In this document: one piece after another, positions 19,301 to 29,124 of the stretch
How positions within the stretch are numbered: the stretch's first letter is position 1
Layout of the letters: each line of letters starts with the position of its first letter
DNA from: Lentisphaerae bacterium GWF2_49_21
GTDB taxonomy: Bacteria; Verrucomicrobiota; Lentisphaeria; Victivallales; GWF2-50-93
Direction of reading: 5' to 3'
DNA: 64,000 nt
Assembly: GCA_001804805.1 (NCBI GenBank)
Contig: MHBH01000061.1
Span: 124,001-188,000, forward strand
Notes under the pieces: generated by a model
The model's input: the letters and a program-made list of their open reading frames with translations, nothing else
What the model was told of the DNA's origin: nothing
Database searches by the model: none
Position numbers and translations under genes: made by a program

Positions 19301-22300
19301 AGCATTCAAGCTATCGCTTTCGCTGGATCGCAGAAAGTCCACCAGGGACAGCAAGACTGCGCTCCGGATCCTTTCGACTCAGCGCTGGCATGATCCGGAA
19401 AATGCCGGAGCGCTGACAGTGTTATCCACTACACTAACCGTCTCCTCCCCAGACCGCTGGATGACGCTGGAAGTTGGCGATTACGTCGTTCCTGAGATTG
19501 ACTGGTTCACTTCCGGACAATATGGCAGAATTGAGCTGGCGACACGTCTCGGCCGTGTAGCCAAGCCCGAGAAGGATACACCCGCGGTATGTCCCTTCAC
19601 GCTGGATGATTTTTCCACGAATCTTATTTCCGATATCTATCAGACCTTCAAGGCCAGCGTCGACATCAAGTCCAAAGACCGTGCGGAGATTGTCCTTGTC
19701 ACGCAGAATGAACGAAATAACAGCGTCCATTTCCTGATAGACACCAGCCGCAACGTTATTCTCGAACACTGGAACACTGCTGAAGGTAAAATCATCTGCA
19801 GGACAAAATTCGAAGAATTCAAGGAAGTCGCAGGTTCCTGGTGGGCGACCAGGATCACGAACTGCAACGCTGACGGCAGGACCAGTTCCGAAATCAAGCT
19901 TGAGATAGGCGCCATTGACGCCAACGAACTGCAGAAGGCCTGGAACCTGGTCGAACTTGCCAAAAAGGACTCGATACTGGTTCCGGATCCGTTACCGCCC
20001 GTCTCCGAGGCGAAAAAGTCGTTTTCCGCAGACAAGGCCGACGCGGACCAGCTGATTTCCCTGATATCCCATTTTGCCGCAACACAGAGATGGGACCGCA
20101 CAGTTCCGATCTTTGACGTACTCCGGAAGAAAACTGGACAGAAATACGGTTTCCTTTATCTCGAACTGGGATTCCTTTCTGTTTCCAGACGCAACGAGGA
20201 ACAGAGAAAACTTTCCATGGAACTCTGTGCCGAATTCGTGAAGAACGGTCTCGGCCTGGAAAAATACCTCGAACTCATACCAGCCGCGCAAATCCCGGAA
20301 AAATGCGGTGAACATGAATATCTGCGATCCCTGACAAACCGGTTACACAGCTTCCAGCCCAACGAGCAATTGGAATTTCTTGAACTTCTGAAACCTGTCT
20401 ACTACCGCCAGTCCGACCGCCTGAACTCCAAAATGTCCTGGCTCCAGGAGTATTCCGACAAGTTATATGGGGCCAACCAGTATGACGCCTCTCTCGAGAT
20501 CCTGAAAAAAATAGTGGCGGACAATCCGCAGGATTCAAACACCCTCATAAAATATGCCAGGAGGCTTGCGGACACTGGTGAAATCAAGACGGCTGTCGAG
20601 CTGCTTGAGAACGCCCTCAAAACTCCGCACAAGCGCTGGCAGCAGTATCAGCTTTCAAACATCCAAAACACTATGCTGGATATCTTTGAGAGAGCCGGAT
20701 GGCATGACCGCCAGATTCCCTTCCTCGTCGCCATTATTGGGGATAAGAAAGCAACTGCAGACCAGAACCTGTGCCAGAAATACCTGACTGTCCTGCTGAA
20801 AGCCGACCGCGAACCTGAAGCCGACAAGATCGCGATCGCCTGGCTCAACCCGGTGACCGCAGACGCAAAACTCAATCCGGCGGAACTCGCGAAGGCTCTC
20901 GCCGCGGCAAACTACATGCTCGGAAATATCCATCAATATCATTACTACTCCTCTAACTGGATAGATGAAAGATGGCTTGAGCTTCTCGGAAGGACCGTGG
21001 AATCTTCGGCAGAAAAGACCGGTTCGTCCCAAATCGCCAGGACCATCATGGGCGACCCCCGCTTTGGAAAAACGGACATCTGCCGGAAACTGCGTGCAAA
21101 ATTCGCAAATTACCTGCAGGGCGACATCTCGAAAACGGATTTCACCATTGTTCAGTCGTTCCTTGTCTGGATCGAGGCAAACGATCCGGCTGTCGAAGAA
21201 GACGCCTGGAAGAAGATCGCGGCAAATCTCGAAAAATGCTGGGCTCTCGAGATTGAGGCTTTCAAATCCAAAAACGATCCTATTGGCAACCCAAGCCTCA
21301 ACCAGTTCACCCAATGGGGATACCTGGCAACAGATGTCTACAGGAATCATCTCGATCCAGCCGAATATCTCCGTTTCTGCCGCAGGCAGTTCACCGAAGG
21401 GCCTGCCGCCTGCCGCGACACCTATGCGGAACAATTGTTCATGGCCTGCCTGTCTCAGGGCTGGAGCCAGGAAATCGAAACCGAAGCCTTTGTCATTCTC
21501 GACAAATTAGCCTGCGGAGATGGAGACACTGACAAGATTTATTCCCAGGCAAATGCCCTCATGTCACTGGTTGACTGGATGATCGAAGGACATAAATTCG
21601 CCATCGTCTTTGCATACACTTCTGAAAAAAGAGATCCCGGCCAGAAAGCCCTTATCGAAACCGCCATTGCCTTGACCCCGGAAATGAAAAGCCAGCTGTC
21701 AAAAGTTCCCGCAAAACCTATGCATGAGCTCACGCGGACAGAACGCATTCTACTCGACGCCATTGCATTAAAGCTCAGCCGCGAGGCCGCGGTGCTACGC
21801 CTGAAGAATGAACAAGGGCGCCAGCCCAAGGCGCTGCTCCCCTGGTTCGCAGTCGAACGCATGGACATCCAGACCCGCCTCGCAACATCGGAAAAAGGCG
21901 CAGACCTCGCAGTTCCGGCAATCAAGTCATTGGCGGAGGAGGCGCTTGGTCTTCTTGAAAAAACACTTCCTGATAAATTCGCCCAGGCATCCGACCTTCT
22001 GCTGTTCAACCGTCAGCTCTCACTGGCGAAATTCCTCATCATCAAGTCTGTTTCCGATACGAAGGATAAAAAAGGGAAACCTGCGAATTCCGCAGCACTC
22101 GACGCCCTGCTCGCATATTGCGGTGCCGGGGAGGACTGCACGGACAAAGAACGGCGCATTTTCTGGCGTAAACAGATTTATGAAATTCTCCTGGCCCTTG
22201 ATCGCCCGGCCGAACTCGAGACTTTTCTGCGGAAATGGATCAAGGCAGATGAGAGCTTCAGTCCCTGGCGAGTACCCCTGGCCTATCTGCTGGCCGAGAC

Positions 22301-25211
22301 CGACCGTATCCCCGAAGCCGTCACCATTCTCGAGACAGTCGAATCCGGTGATGAACTCGGAGCCTCCGAATACAAGGCATTGTCAGGCTGGTATATGGCC
22401 TTGGACAAAAAAGAGCAATACCATTCCGCAAAGATAAGCCAGTATGAGTCAATGGGAGATTATCCACTGCAGGAACTTCTTTATAATGAGCAGAATAAAT
22501 TGTCGCGTCACAGATACGATGACGATGATGGTGTTCCGGCAAACTTGGATCCTGATACTATCGACATACTCACTGTCTACCTGCGAAAATCGCAAAACCC
22601 TTCCAGCTGCATGTGGACTGTCCGGGATATATATGGGAAAACCCGTGATTTCCGCCTCTTGAAATGCCTGGTCGAGGGGATGCTCGGGCATAGTGCCCAG
22701 CAAATTTATCCTTTGTTCCTTAAAGAACTGCACAGCATCCTGAATGAGATCAGGGACGAGGCCACGGCGGATCAATTGCTCGCGGCCATCGGCGAAATCC
22801 GCAGGAAGAACCTGACTCCGGTTGATCGTCGCGCATTATTCCTGCTCGAGGCCGACGTCAAACGCCGCGCGAGCGAAGTATTGAACCAGCCCGGACAGCA
22901 TCTTTCCGGCGCACTAGCAGCGCTCAAGGCGGCCTTCCGCGAGTCATGGAGCCAAGGCGAGCCACGGTTAATGGCTGAATATCTTGCGGATCTCGGAAAA
23001 ATATCCCAGGAAAGCCTGGCTACGGAACAATTGAACCAGCTCGAGACCCTTTACAAACGGACTGAGGAAAGCGCGATTGACCGCCTTGAAATAGCCCAAG
23101 CCTACGCCCATATCCTCGGATATTATTCAAAGTATGACAAGGGCATCGCTGTCATGGTCGGGGCACTCGAAGAATATCGTCGGGCATCTGGCGGAACCCT
23201 CAACAGCAATTCAAATTCGCCTATGGAAACCCTTATATCGTTTTTTGAGAACCAGCGCCATTTCGTCCAGGGTGAAAAGTGGATGAGGACCGAACTTGGC
23301 CGGCCTACAAACGAAACACTGCGCGAATGGCTTCTGGAACGTTTGTTCAACCTTTACGAGAAAGCATTGCAGCAAGGTGCTGAGACTGCGCTGGGTTCCA
23401 GGCAGGCCTTGTATAAGGCTGTCAACATCGAAATCATCGGGGAACTGGGCGGCTCTGTTACGCCAAGACATCTGGCCGAATTGATTTCGCGATACTGCGG
23501 GATCGCCAACGATGCAAAGAATTTAAAACTTGAGGGAGTTGCGGACAATATAAAGTTATTCGCGGCGGAAGTGCTTCCGGCTGTCCTGCAGCGCCTGTCC
23601 CGTGACTCGCATTTCTACCAGCAGAGCGTCGGAACTGTGGCAACGGCCTTGCATAATCTGGTCAGTGCCCGCGACGGACTCGCCTTCCTGATCCTACGCG
23701 CTGAAAACGAACCCAAGTGGCTGCGCTTCTCCTATGATTCATTCTGGCAGAGACACAGTTCAAATCTGGCGCTTTGGCGGACTGAAGTGAAGGATCTGGG
23801 CGATCTCGAACCGAGGCTACTGGCGATCGTCCTCTGCGAACTTCGCTACGATCTCGAGCGTCAGCAGGCTCGAAGCCGTGAAATGTATGCCCATAACAGC
23901 GGGCATTTTTTCTGGCAGGAAAAGGCTGAAGATTTCGCAAAGGTGGCTGAAGAAGTATATGCGAAGAGGAGCGCTTCCGGCTTCACTGTGAATTATATAG
24001 CGTGGTACATGTTTGAGGGCCTTGATCTAAAGGCTCGCGCCATCAACATGCTGTTCGACGCCTGGCGCCGCGAATTACTCGATGAGACCGGACAATTCAC
24101 ACTCATCGAATTCCTGCACCGCTGCGAGAGATACAAGGAATCGATCCCTGTAGCTGAAAAACTCGTCAAATGGCGGCCGGATAATATCCAATATCGCCGT
24201 TATCTGATTGTCAGCTATGCCAGAAGCGGGCAGATGGATTCCTCCGAACAGGCACGACAGAGCGCCGAAGATCATTTCAAGAAAATCGGAATGTGGGATG
24301 AGAATGTCATCTCAGTTCTGGCCAACGCATGCCTGGACAGCGGAATCTTCAAATGGGCAGTGGCGTATTTCGACGAGGTCATAGCACTGCACAAGCGGAC
24401 CTTTCGGGCATCCGCCGGAGGAGATGGGACATTGTCGCAATATTATGCCTATCTGGCGAAGGCACATGCCGGACTGGGCAACACTCCCGAGGCGGTCGAT
24501 GCCGCCGCAGGCGCAGTTATAAGCTGGGGGCGTTCACTCGACAACCGCCGGGAATCAATCGGAACACTGGTACAAATCCTGAGCGAGTCGAAGAACCTCG
24601 ATGGATACGTTGAAACGCTAAACAGGCAAGTCGAAAAAACAAAGTTGGACAGCCCTATTGTCCGCAAGGCGCTCGGACAGGTTTATTCCGGCAGGAACGA
24701 GCATGAAAAAGCTGTTATTCAGTTCCGCCTCGCGATCAAGGGCCAGCCAAACGATATGGAGACGCATGAGGCGCTGATCGCATCCCTGGACGCACTAAAT
24801 CAGCCTGAGCAGGCCGTGGAACAGCTTCTCGATCTTGGGGAACTCCTTCCGCGTGAGATCTCCATCCGCCAGAAGGCCTATGACCGGCTGATCTCCCTGA
24901 AACAGCCCCTCATGGCCGAACGCGCCGCAACTTCGATAGTCGAAGCAGCCCCGACCGAAGCTGAAACCCATCAGGCCCTGGCCGAACTGCGCCAGAAACA
25001 GGACAGATGGGAGGCCGCTGCCAGCCATTGGAAACGCGTCTGCGAATTCCGCGCACTCGAACCGACCGGTCTGCTTGGATTGGCCAAGGCACAGGTCCGG
25101 CTCGGAAAGACTGCGGAGGCAAAGGATACTGTCAATAAAATCCTGGCGAAAAAATGGCCTGACCGTTTCCTCAATGTTCAAAACGAGGCAAGGGAACTTC
25201 TGAAAAAATAA
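16347..25211 (+). CDS. Giant FecR-like / VIT / VWA / TPR-like repeat protein
   Basis: FecR-like GDWLRTDVRGANAARIHLDSGCSLIVGPGSLVEF; VIT-like IVRTVIEESFVNHTNSQLEGIFHFPLP; VWA MIDAS LADSSGSMDP; long C-terminal helical TPR-like region; ATG at 16347 preferred over TTG at 16332. Confidence 0.85.
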   Translation: MKKIISGLVGIAMAAVLIAVTAFEKIPEPVSIGRISDSQGLVSIRPLNCDRWTPVAEPILLAPGDWLRTDVRGANAARIHLDSGCSLIVGPGSLVEFMDPSTLRVTRGELDVEGTEKTPITVGLPGTKADETVGKLPFSKPSVLRVRDSKIEKLDYEPSWLKGFKGAVVKESMGELLVNVDGRDVALTVGYHKVTIDIRDQIVRTVIEESFVNHTNSQLEGIFHFPLPADASISNFGMWIGDNLVEADVVERQRAREIYETILREQRDPGLLEWSGGNIFKARVFPIFPNSEKRVTITYTQVLPMRNGICRYSYPLASEMLRQKPLRELQIIANIFSAAPLKSVACPNHKARLRQTANSASVEFSAQEYCPTKDFELTIEPDLEKQPLTLIPHRRGEDGYFLALLNPPGVSGARPLIGDGNPLRLIILADSSGSMDPAQCEARQEFLRALLSSLGKRDQFMLAACDVDCNWLTAEFQPADEKHTTKVLDSLSSRRSLGWSDLDKAFSTAATKADGNCQILYIGDGIQATSEVDPANFAKRVVNIFKAAVSKGASCHAVATGPSYESSVMKAIAAQGGGSFRRIEGDMGAEKAAPELLEELTQAPLRDLSVEFNGLRAASVYPENMANLPAGSQQIIVGRYLPSSLVKDASIFLTGKLGNRTVKFKQPFKMPEGGAENSFIPRLWARMHLDKLLEQGSSPEIREQIVAFSQEFRIMTPYTSFLVLESDSDRERFGVKRHFAMRDGEAFFAEGREKGSYQLVQQQMKLAATWRAGLRGKVLLEMENLGREEIYVQAPLNIDAPYTYNCLTSPYNYDRIPSETKYLWKDNGRSPRGYAEKLAKEDLKGNADIAAKRGLDLDSVGEETADEEGIPEGPIPRDEGSEMQLSAPSTEPEMKKLEKMAQAPEPRYPSKSKEMVARYLYDKASQGGNSYLRRQEWSPRGSRVVCAAAPSYREEPGAWLNWVPQLPQIGLSKPDKAKPETWTDEAFKLSLSLDRRKSTRDSKTALRILSTQRWHDPENAGALTVLSTTLTVSSPDRWMTLEVGDYVVPEIDWFTSGQYGRIELATRLGRVAKPEKDTPAVCPFTLDDFSTNLISDIYQTFKASVDIKSKDRAEIVLVTQNERNNSVHFLIDTSRNVILEHWNTAEGKIICRTKFEEFKEVAGSWWATRITNCNADGRTSSEIKLEIGAIDANELQKAWNLVELAKKDSILVPDPLPPVSEAKKSFSADKADADQLISLISHFAATQRWDRTVPIFDVLRKKTGQKYGFLYLELGFLSVSRRNEEQRKLSMELCAEFVKNGLGLEKYLELIPAAQIPEKCGEHEYLRSLTNRLHSFQPNEQLEFLELLKPVYYRQSDRLNSKMSWLQEYSDKLYGANQYDASLEILKKIVADNPQDSNTLIKYARRLADTGEIKTAVELLENALKTPHKRWQQYQLSNIQNTMLDIFERAGWHDRQIPFLVAIIGDKKATADQNLCQKYLTVLLKADREPEADKIAIAWLNPVTADAKLNPAELAKALAAANYMLGNIHQYHYYSSNWIDERWLELLGRTVESSAEKTGSSQIARTIMGDPRFGKTDICRKLRAKFANYLQGDISKTDFTIVQSFLVWIEANDPAVEEDAWKKIAANLEKCWALEIEAFKSKNDPIGNPSLNQFTQWGYLATDVYRNHLDPAEYLRFCRRQFTEGPAACRDTYAEQLFMACLSQGWSQEIETEAFVILDKLACGDGDTDKIYSQANALMSLVDWMIEGHKFAIVFAYTSEKRDPGQKALIETAIALTPEMKSQLSKVPAKPMHELTRTERILLDAIALKLSREAAVLRLKNEQGRQPKALLPWFAVERMDIQTRLATSEKGADLAVPAIKSLAEEALGLLEKTLPDKFAQASDLLLFNRQLSLAKFLIIKSVSDTKDKKGKPANSAALDALLAYCGAGEDCTDKERRIFWRKQIYEILLALDRPAELETFLRKWIKADESFSPWRVPLAYLLAETDRIPEAVTILETVESGDELGASEYKALSGWYMALDKKEQYHSAKISQYESMGDYPLQELLYNEQNKLSRHRYDDDDGVPANLDPDTIDILTVYLRKSQNPSSCMWTVRDIYGKTRDFRLLKCLVEGMLGHSAQQIYPLFLKELHSILNEIRDEATADQLLAAIGEIRRKNLTPVDRRALFLLEADVKRRASEVLNQPGQHLSGALAALKAAFRESWSQGEPRLMAEYLADLGKISQESLATEQLNQLETLYKRTEESAIDRLEIAQAYAHILGYYSKYDKGIAVMVGALEEYRRASGGTLNSNSNSPMETLISFFENQRHFVQGEKWMRTELGRPTNETLREWLLERLFNLYEKALQQGAETALGSRQALYKAVNIEIIGELGGSVTPRHLAELISRYCGIANDAKNLKLEGVADNIKLFAAEVLPAVLQRLSRDSHFYQQSVGTVATALHNLVSARDGLAFLILRAENEPKWLRFSYDSFWQRHSSNLALWRTEVKDLGDLEPRLLAIVLCELRYDLERQQARSREMYAHNSGHFFWQEKAEDFAKVAEEVYAKRSASGFTVNYIAWYMFEGLDLKARAINMLFDAWRRELLDETGQFTLIEFLHRCERYKESIPVAEKLVKWRPDNIQYRRYLIVSYARSGQMDSSEQARQSAEDHFKKIGMWDENVISVLANACLDSGIFKWAVAYFDEVIALHKRTFRASAGGDGTLSQYYAYLAKAHAGLGNTPEAVDAAAGAVISWGRSLDNRRESIGTLVQILSESKNLDGYVETLNRQVEKTKLDSPIVRKALGQVYSGRNEHEKAVIQFRLAIKGQPNDMETHEALIASLDALNQPEQAVEQLLDLGELLPREISIRQKAYDRLISLKQPLMAERAATSIVEAAPTEAETHQALAELRQKQDRWEAAASHWKRVCEFRALEPTGLLGLAKAQVRLGKTAEAKDTVNKILAKKWPDRFLNVQNEARELLKK

Positions 25212-25235
25212 ATTTTTCACTGGGTGAAAAATTTA
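25209..25235. terminator. Perfect palindrome joining the stop codons of two convergent genes
   Basis: TAAATTTTTCAC-TGG-GTGAAAAATTTA; 12-bp stem whose ends are the two TAA stops. Confidence 0.65.
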
Positions 25236-26114
25236 TGACTTCCTGGAAAGCCATGAATCTCGGAGAGCTTTTGCCGTCTCGAGTTTTTTCTCAAGCTTGG
25301 AATATTCGGCTCTGCCAATGTTCCTTTTGAACTCCTGCAGGTTTCTCTCGAACTCACAGATAGTTTTTATGATCGGCTGAGAGTTGTTCTCAATGATCTC
25401 GCGCCACATCTGCGGGGCGGAAGAGGCGATACGCGTTGTGTCGCGGAATCCGCCGGCACATCCCTTTTCCCTTACAGATCTCGATTTTGCATCTCCAAGC
25501 GCGGTCAATGTCATGATCGCGGAAATGATATGGGGGACATGGCTCGTGTGGGCAACTGTCATGTCGTGTGTTTTCGCATCTATCTTTATGACTTCGGCTC
25601 CGGCCGTCCTCCACATTCCAGCAACTTCATTCACAAGCCGTGGTGGAGTCTTCGGGTCAGGAGTCAGGAAAACTATCGCTCTGTTATACATATCCACCCG
25701 TGCGGCATCTGCCCCGCTCTGTTCGGAACCGGCCATCGGATGGCTTCCGATGAAATGGACCTTTTTTCTGGCAAGGACAGGAGTGACGGCCTTTACAATC
25801 TTTTCCTTAACACTTCCGACATCCGTGACTATGGCGCCTTTCTTCCAGCATTTTGCGAACTTCGCACAAAACTCGATGATCATCGGGACAGGAAGGCAGA
25901 TCACGGTGATGTCAGCATCTGCAACAGCTTCTTCAGGAGTTTCAAAAACCTTGTCGACGACTTTGTTCTTCAAGGCCTGCACGCGCGATTCCGGACGACG
26001 GCTCCAGCCGACGCGTACGAAATTTTTGCCTTTGAGAGCCATCCCCAGCGAGGTCCCGAGAAGTCCGAAACCGATTATCGCAACAGTTTTTCTAATAGGA
26101 TTTTTGCTTTTCAT
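25233..26114 (-). CDS. tyrA: Prephenate/arogenate dehydrogenase
   Basis: VAIIGFGLLGTSLGMALKG, HFIGSHPMAGSEQSGADAA. Confidence 0.9.
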   Translation of the reverse strand: MKSKNPIRKTVAIIGFGLLGTSLGMALKGKNFVRVGWSRRPESRVQALKNKVVDKVFETPEEAVADADITVICLPVPMIIEFCAKFAKCWKKGAIVTDVGSVKEKIVKAVTPVLARKKVHFIGSHPMAGSEQSGADAARVDMYNRAIVFLTPDPKTPPRLVNEVAGMWRTAGAEVIKIDAKTHDMTVAHTSHVPHIISAIMTLTALGDAKSRSVREKGCAGGFRDTTRIASSAPQMWREIIENNSQPIIKTICEFERNLQEFKRNIGRAEYSKLEKKLETAKALRDSWLSRKS

Positions 26115-26188
26115 AATCTTTCAAGATAATCCGGAGTTGCTGAAGAATCAAGACAAATAAAGGGAACCGCTAAAGAATCTCCTGTTGT

Positions 26189-27787
26189 TCATCTGGCAAT
26201 CCTGAAGGGGATATCTCCCGTGGAGTTGTCAGGGAACCCTCCTTCATCCGTAAGATTTCCGCCCAGGCTGTATATCATATATCCATTGCGACGCAGAAAG
26301 CATGCCTCCTTCTCATAAGAATCAGCTTTTTCTCCAAAGCTTTTCACCTTATGCAATACGATGTTTTTCTTTTCCATCCCGGGATATTCCGCATCCTTCT
26401 GGAGGAAATAATCATAACCCCCTTTTTTATACTGGAAATTACCGCCTGTAAAAGGATCCTGCGGCAATACAGGAAGGAATTCAGGCACAAGCATGTCCAG
26501 CGATTCAGGCAAAGCACGGTTCTTCAGCCTGTAGCGTTCGATTGCAAGCGCGGTCATGGCGGCCCTATGCATGGCAAGGATCTGTGCTTTTTTGCTTATG
26601 GCTGTCGACAACCCCGGCATCATCATGCCGACAGGAATAAAAGCCAGTTTATCATAAGGGCTTAAAGACGACCTCTCCTTTCCTGCACGTTCATAGAAGG
26701 CATTGTCATTGACGGCGGTGTCTTTCAAAGCCTTTGGGAAAGGTTTTTTACTGTCCTCCATCGCCGGAGTGATAAATTCCATCCATATTATTTTGCTTTT
26801 CATGGAAATCCCCGAAATTTTCTGGAACTTGATCAATGCAGATGTTCCCGCTGAACTCCCTTCGCCTGATAATACTTCACTGGCCCAGAACTTGCTCCAA
26901 TCCATATCTATGAAGAATACATTTTCGCCCGCGAGCGCGCGGTTCAGCCCATATGGATTTTCAGTATTTTGAATAGCGTTCATGATCCGCTGGAGCTGCG
27001 CTTCATCAAGTTCAACACGGCTCAGAAGATTTTCAACGGCATTTATAGCAATGGCATTACATGCATTCCGGACAAGAAAAGATATGAGCACGGGTTCACG
27101 ATCGAGGGAGCGTGCAATCCCGAATATGTACTCAATGTCTTCCAGGCAGGTCTCCAGATCGCCTTTTTCAGACGCCAGAAGTGATTCAAGGGCCAGCAGA
27201 CGCACCCCGTTCCGGAGACGGGAAAGGTGAGGAAGAAAGATCATATAGCCTTCCTTCAGGTCTATTTTAAACCGGCATTTCTCCATCTTGGCGGCCATTT
27301 TGAAGAACTGCAGGCTCTCCTTGTTTGTTTCTAGATAGATGGCAGACATCTTCCTTTCCCGTTCTGAAAGCATATCCGGAGGCACAGGAGTCCTGCATGT
27401 CCCGGCAATTGGAATGTTCTTCATCGGCTCCCAGGCGCCATCCTCTGCTTTTTTTCCTGCCAGCTCAGGGACTTTTCCTGCAAAATCGCATTTCCCAATT
27501 TCAATAAAGCTATCAAATCCCCTCTGGTAGACAAGGACCGCGTTATCCTCGTCCTTCACAGCAGTATACCAGGAGTCAAGTTCGGAAAGGGTTACAGGAT
27601 ATCCGGCCTCGCGGAGAACCTTCAGCTTTGCATCAAGCTTTGTTTTCAGCCCGTTCATGTAGCTGCCGTACACGAAATAGACAAAAAGAAAGAATATTAT
27701 CGCAAGTACAAATATCAGGCCTAGGAACAACATCAGCATCTTGAATACATTATTCCTGCCGGCAACAGCATCCTGTTTGTCTTCCAT
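26189..27787 (-). CDS. Membrane-anchored protein with pseudopilin-like C-terminus
   Basis: N-terminal TM; C-terminus ALAIERYRLKNRALPESLDMLVPEFLPVLPQDPFTGGNFQYKK...YMIYSLGGN. Confidence 0.65.
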   Translation of the reverse strand: MEDKQDAVAGRNNVFKMLMLFLGLIFVLAIIFFLFVYFVYGSYMNGLKTKLDAKLKVLREAGYPVTLSELDSWYTAVKDEDNAVLVYQRGFDSFIEIGKCDFAGKVPELAGKKAEDGAWEPMKNIPIAGTCRTPVPPDMLSERERKMSAIYLETNKESLQFFKMAAKMEKCRFKIDLKEGYMIFLPHLSRLRNGVRLLALESLLASEKGDLETCLEDIEYIFGIARSLDREPVLISFLVRNACNAIAINAVENLLSRVELDEAQLQRIMNAIQNTENPYGLNRALAGENVFFIDMDWSKFWASEVLSGEGSSAGTSALIKFQKISGISMKSKIIWMEFITPAMEDSKKPFPKALKDTAVNDNAFYERAGKERSSLSPYDKLAFIPVGMMMPGLSTAISKKAQILAMHRAAMTALAIERYRLKNRALPESLDMLVPEFLPVLPQDPFTGGNFQYKKGGYDYFLQKDAEYPGMEKKNIVLHKVKSFGEKADSYEKEACFLRRNGYMIYSLGGNLTDEGGFPDNSTGDIPFRIAR

Positions 27788-27879
27788 GAAACCAGTATCC
27801 TTTTAAAGTCATGATTTCTAAGAAATATTTTCACTTCCAACTGCAAGAATATTTGATTTTCATAATGTATGGAGAGGAA

Positions 27880-28977
27880 TCAGGAAGAAACCACCGTCTT
27901 CAAGGCTGAAAGGAAACGAATGTTTTCATTTTCCTTTCCTATGGAAACCCTTATCCATTCAGGAAGATTGTATGGCCCCATAGGACGGACGATCACGCCT
28001 TTCTTCTGGAGCTCGTTGAAGACTTCAAATCCATTGCCGACTTTTATCAAGATGAAATTGGCGACAGGAGGCTCGAATACCAGTTTCATATCGGAACATG
28101 CCTTCATGATCAGATGTGCGCCTTTCTTGTAGGTCCTGCGGGAACGTCTGACAAAACTCTGGTCGTCGAGGGCTGCAGTCGCTGCGATCTGAGCCATCCT
28201 GCTCAAGTTGAAAGGCTGACGCGGCTTTTCCAGAGCATGTATGATCTCAGGTTTCGCTATTCCATATCCCACCCTGAGTCCGGCAAGGCCGTAGGCCTTC
28301 GAAAAACTCCTTAAGACAATGACATTGCGATTTTCCCTCACAAAGGACAGCGTGTCCGGCATCCTCTTGTAGGTAATTTCCGCATACGCCTCGTCGAAGA
28401 CCACGAGGACATCGTCAGGCACTTTCTCCATGAATTTCCTGACTTCCCTGTCCCTGACCATGGTTCCGGTAGGATTGTTCGGATTGCATATGAAGACTAC
28501 GCGTGTGTTGTCCTTTATCGCCTTACGAATGGCCCTGAGGTTGTGTGTCAGCCCTTTCATCGGGGCTTCAATGACTTCCGCGCCGAACATGCCGCAGATG
28601 ATCTTGTAGATCACGAACGCCTTCTCGCTCATCACGGCCGAAACTCCGGGATAGAGGAAGCTGTGGCCGATGAACTCTATCAGTTCATTGGATCCACAGC
28701 CGAATATAAAATGATCAGGAGGAAATCCATAATGCTCGGATATTCTTTTCCGCAGGTAATATGCCCCTCCATCGGGATACAGGTGCATTTCCGAACATGC
28801 CTTCTTCATCGCCCTCATTGCCTTCGGAGAAGGACCGAGAGGAGATTCGTTCGAGGCCAGCTTTATGATGTCATCAGGATCAAGCCCGAGTTCGCGCGCA
28901 ACCTCCTCTATCGGTCTTCCCGGCTGATAGGGTGAAACTTTCATAACATGCGGATTGACGTGTTTTAAAACAGACAT
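27880..28977 (-). CDS. hisC: Histidinol-phosphate / aromatic aminotransferase
   Basis: FIFGCGSNELIEFIGHSFLYPG, NPNNPTGTM, LRSFSKAYGLAGLRVGYG. Confidence 0.88.
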   Translation of the reverse strand: MSVLKHVNPHVMKVSPYQPGRPIEEVARELGLDPDDIIKLASNESPLGPSPKAMRAMKKACSEMHLYPDGGAYYLRKRISEHYGFPPDHFIFGCGSNELIEFIGHSFLYPGVSAVMSEKAFVIYKIICGMFGAEVIEAPMKGLTHNLRAIRKAIKDNTRVVFICNPNNPTGTMVRDREVRKFMEKVPDDVLVVFDEAYAEITYKRMPDTLSFVRENRNVIVLRSFSKAYGLAGLRVGYGIAKPEIIHALEKPRQPFNLSRMAQIAATAALDDQSFVRRSRRTYKKGAHLIMKACSDMKLVFEPPVANFILIKVGNGFEVFNELQKKGVIVRPMGPYNLPEWIRVSIGKENENIRFLSALKTVVSS

Positions 28978-29039
28978 GGTTTATTTTCGATTTTTAATTT
29001 TTGATTTAAAAGCATTTAAACAACAGAACAAAATACTAA

Positions 29040-29065
29040 GACACGCTAAAGCTGTGAACTCCAAC
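29040..29065. repeat. 26-nt dispersed repeat, copy 1
   Basis: GACACGCTAAAGCTGTGAACTCCAAC, identical to 47242-47267. Confidence 0.85.
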
Positions 29066-29124
29066 TAATTTCCAATCACAAATTTCCAGTTACAAGTTAC
29101 GAGTTTCCAGTATCAAGTATCAAG

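Noticed and set aside
19106-19354. Short antisense ORFs within the giant gene
   Set aside because: Many small opposite-strand ORFs expected in a GC-moderate coding region; no motifs
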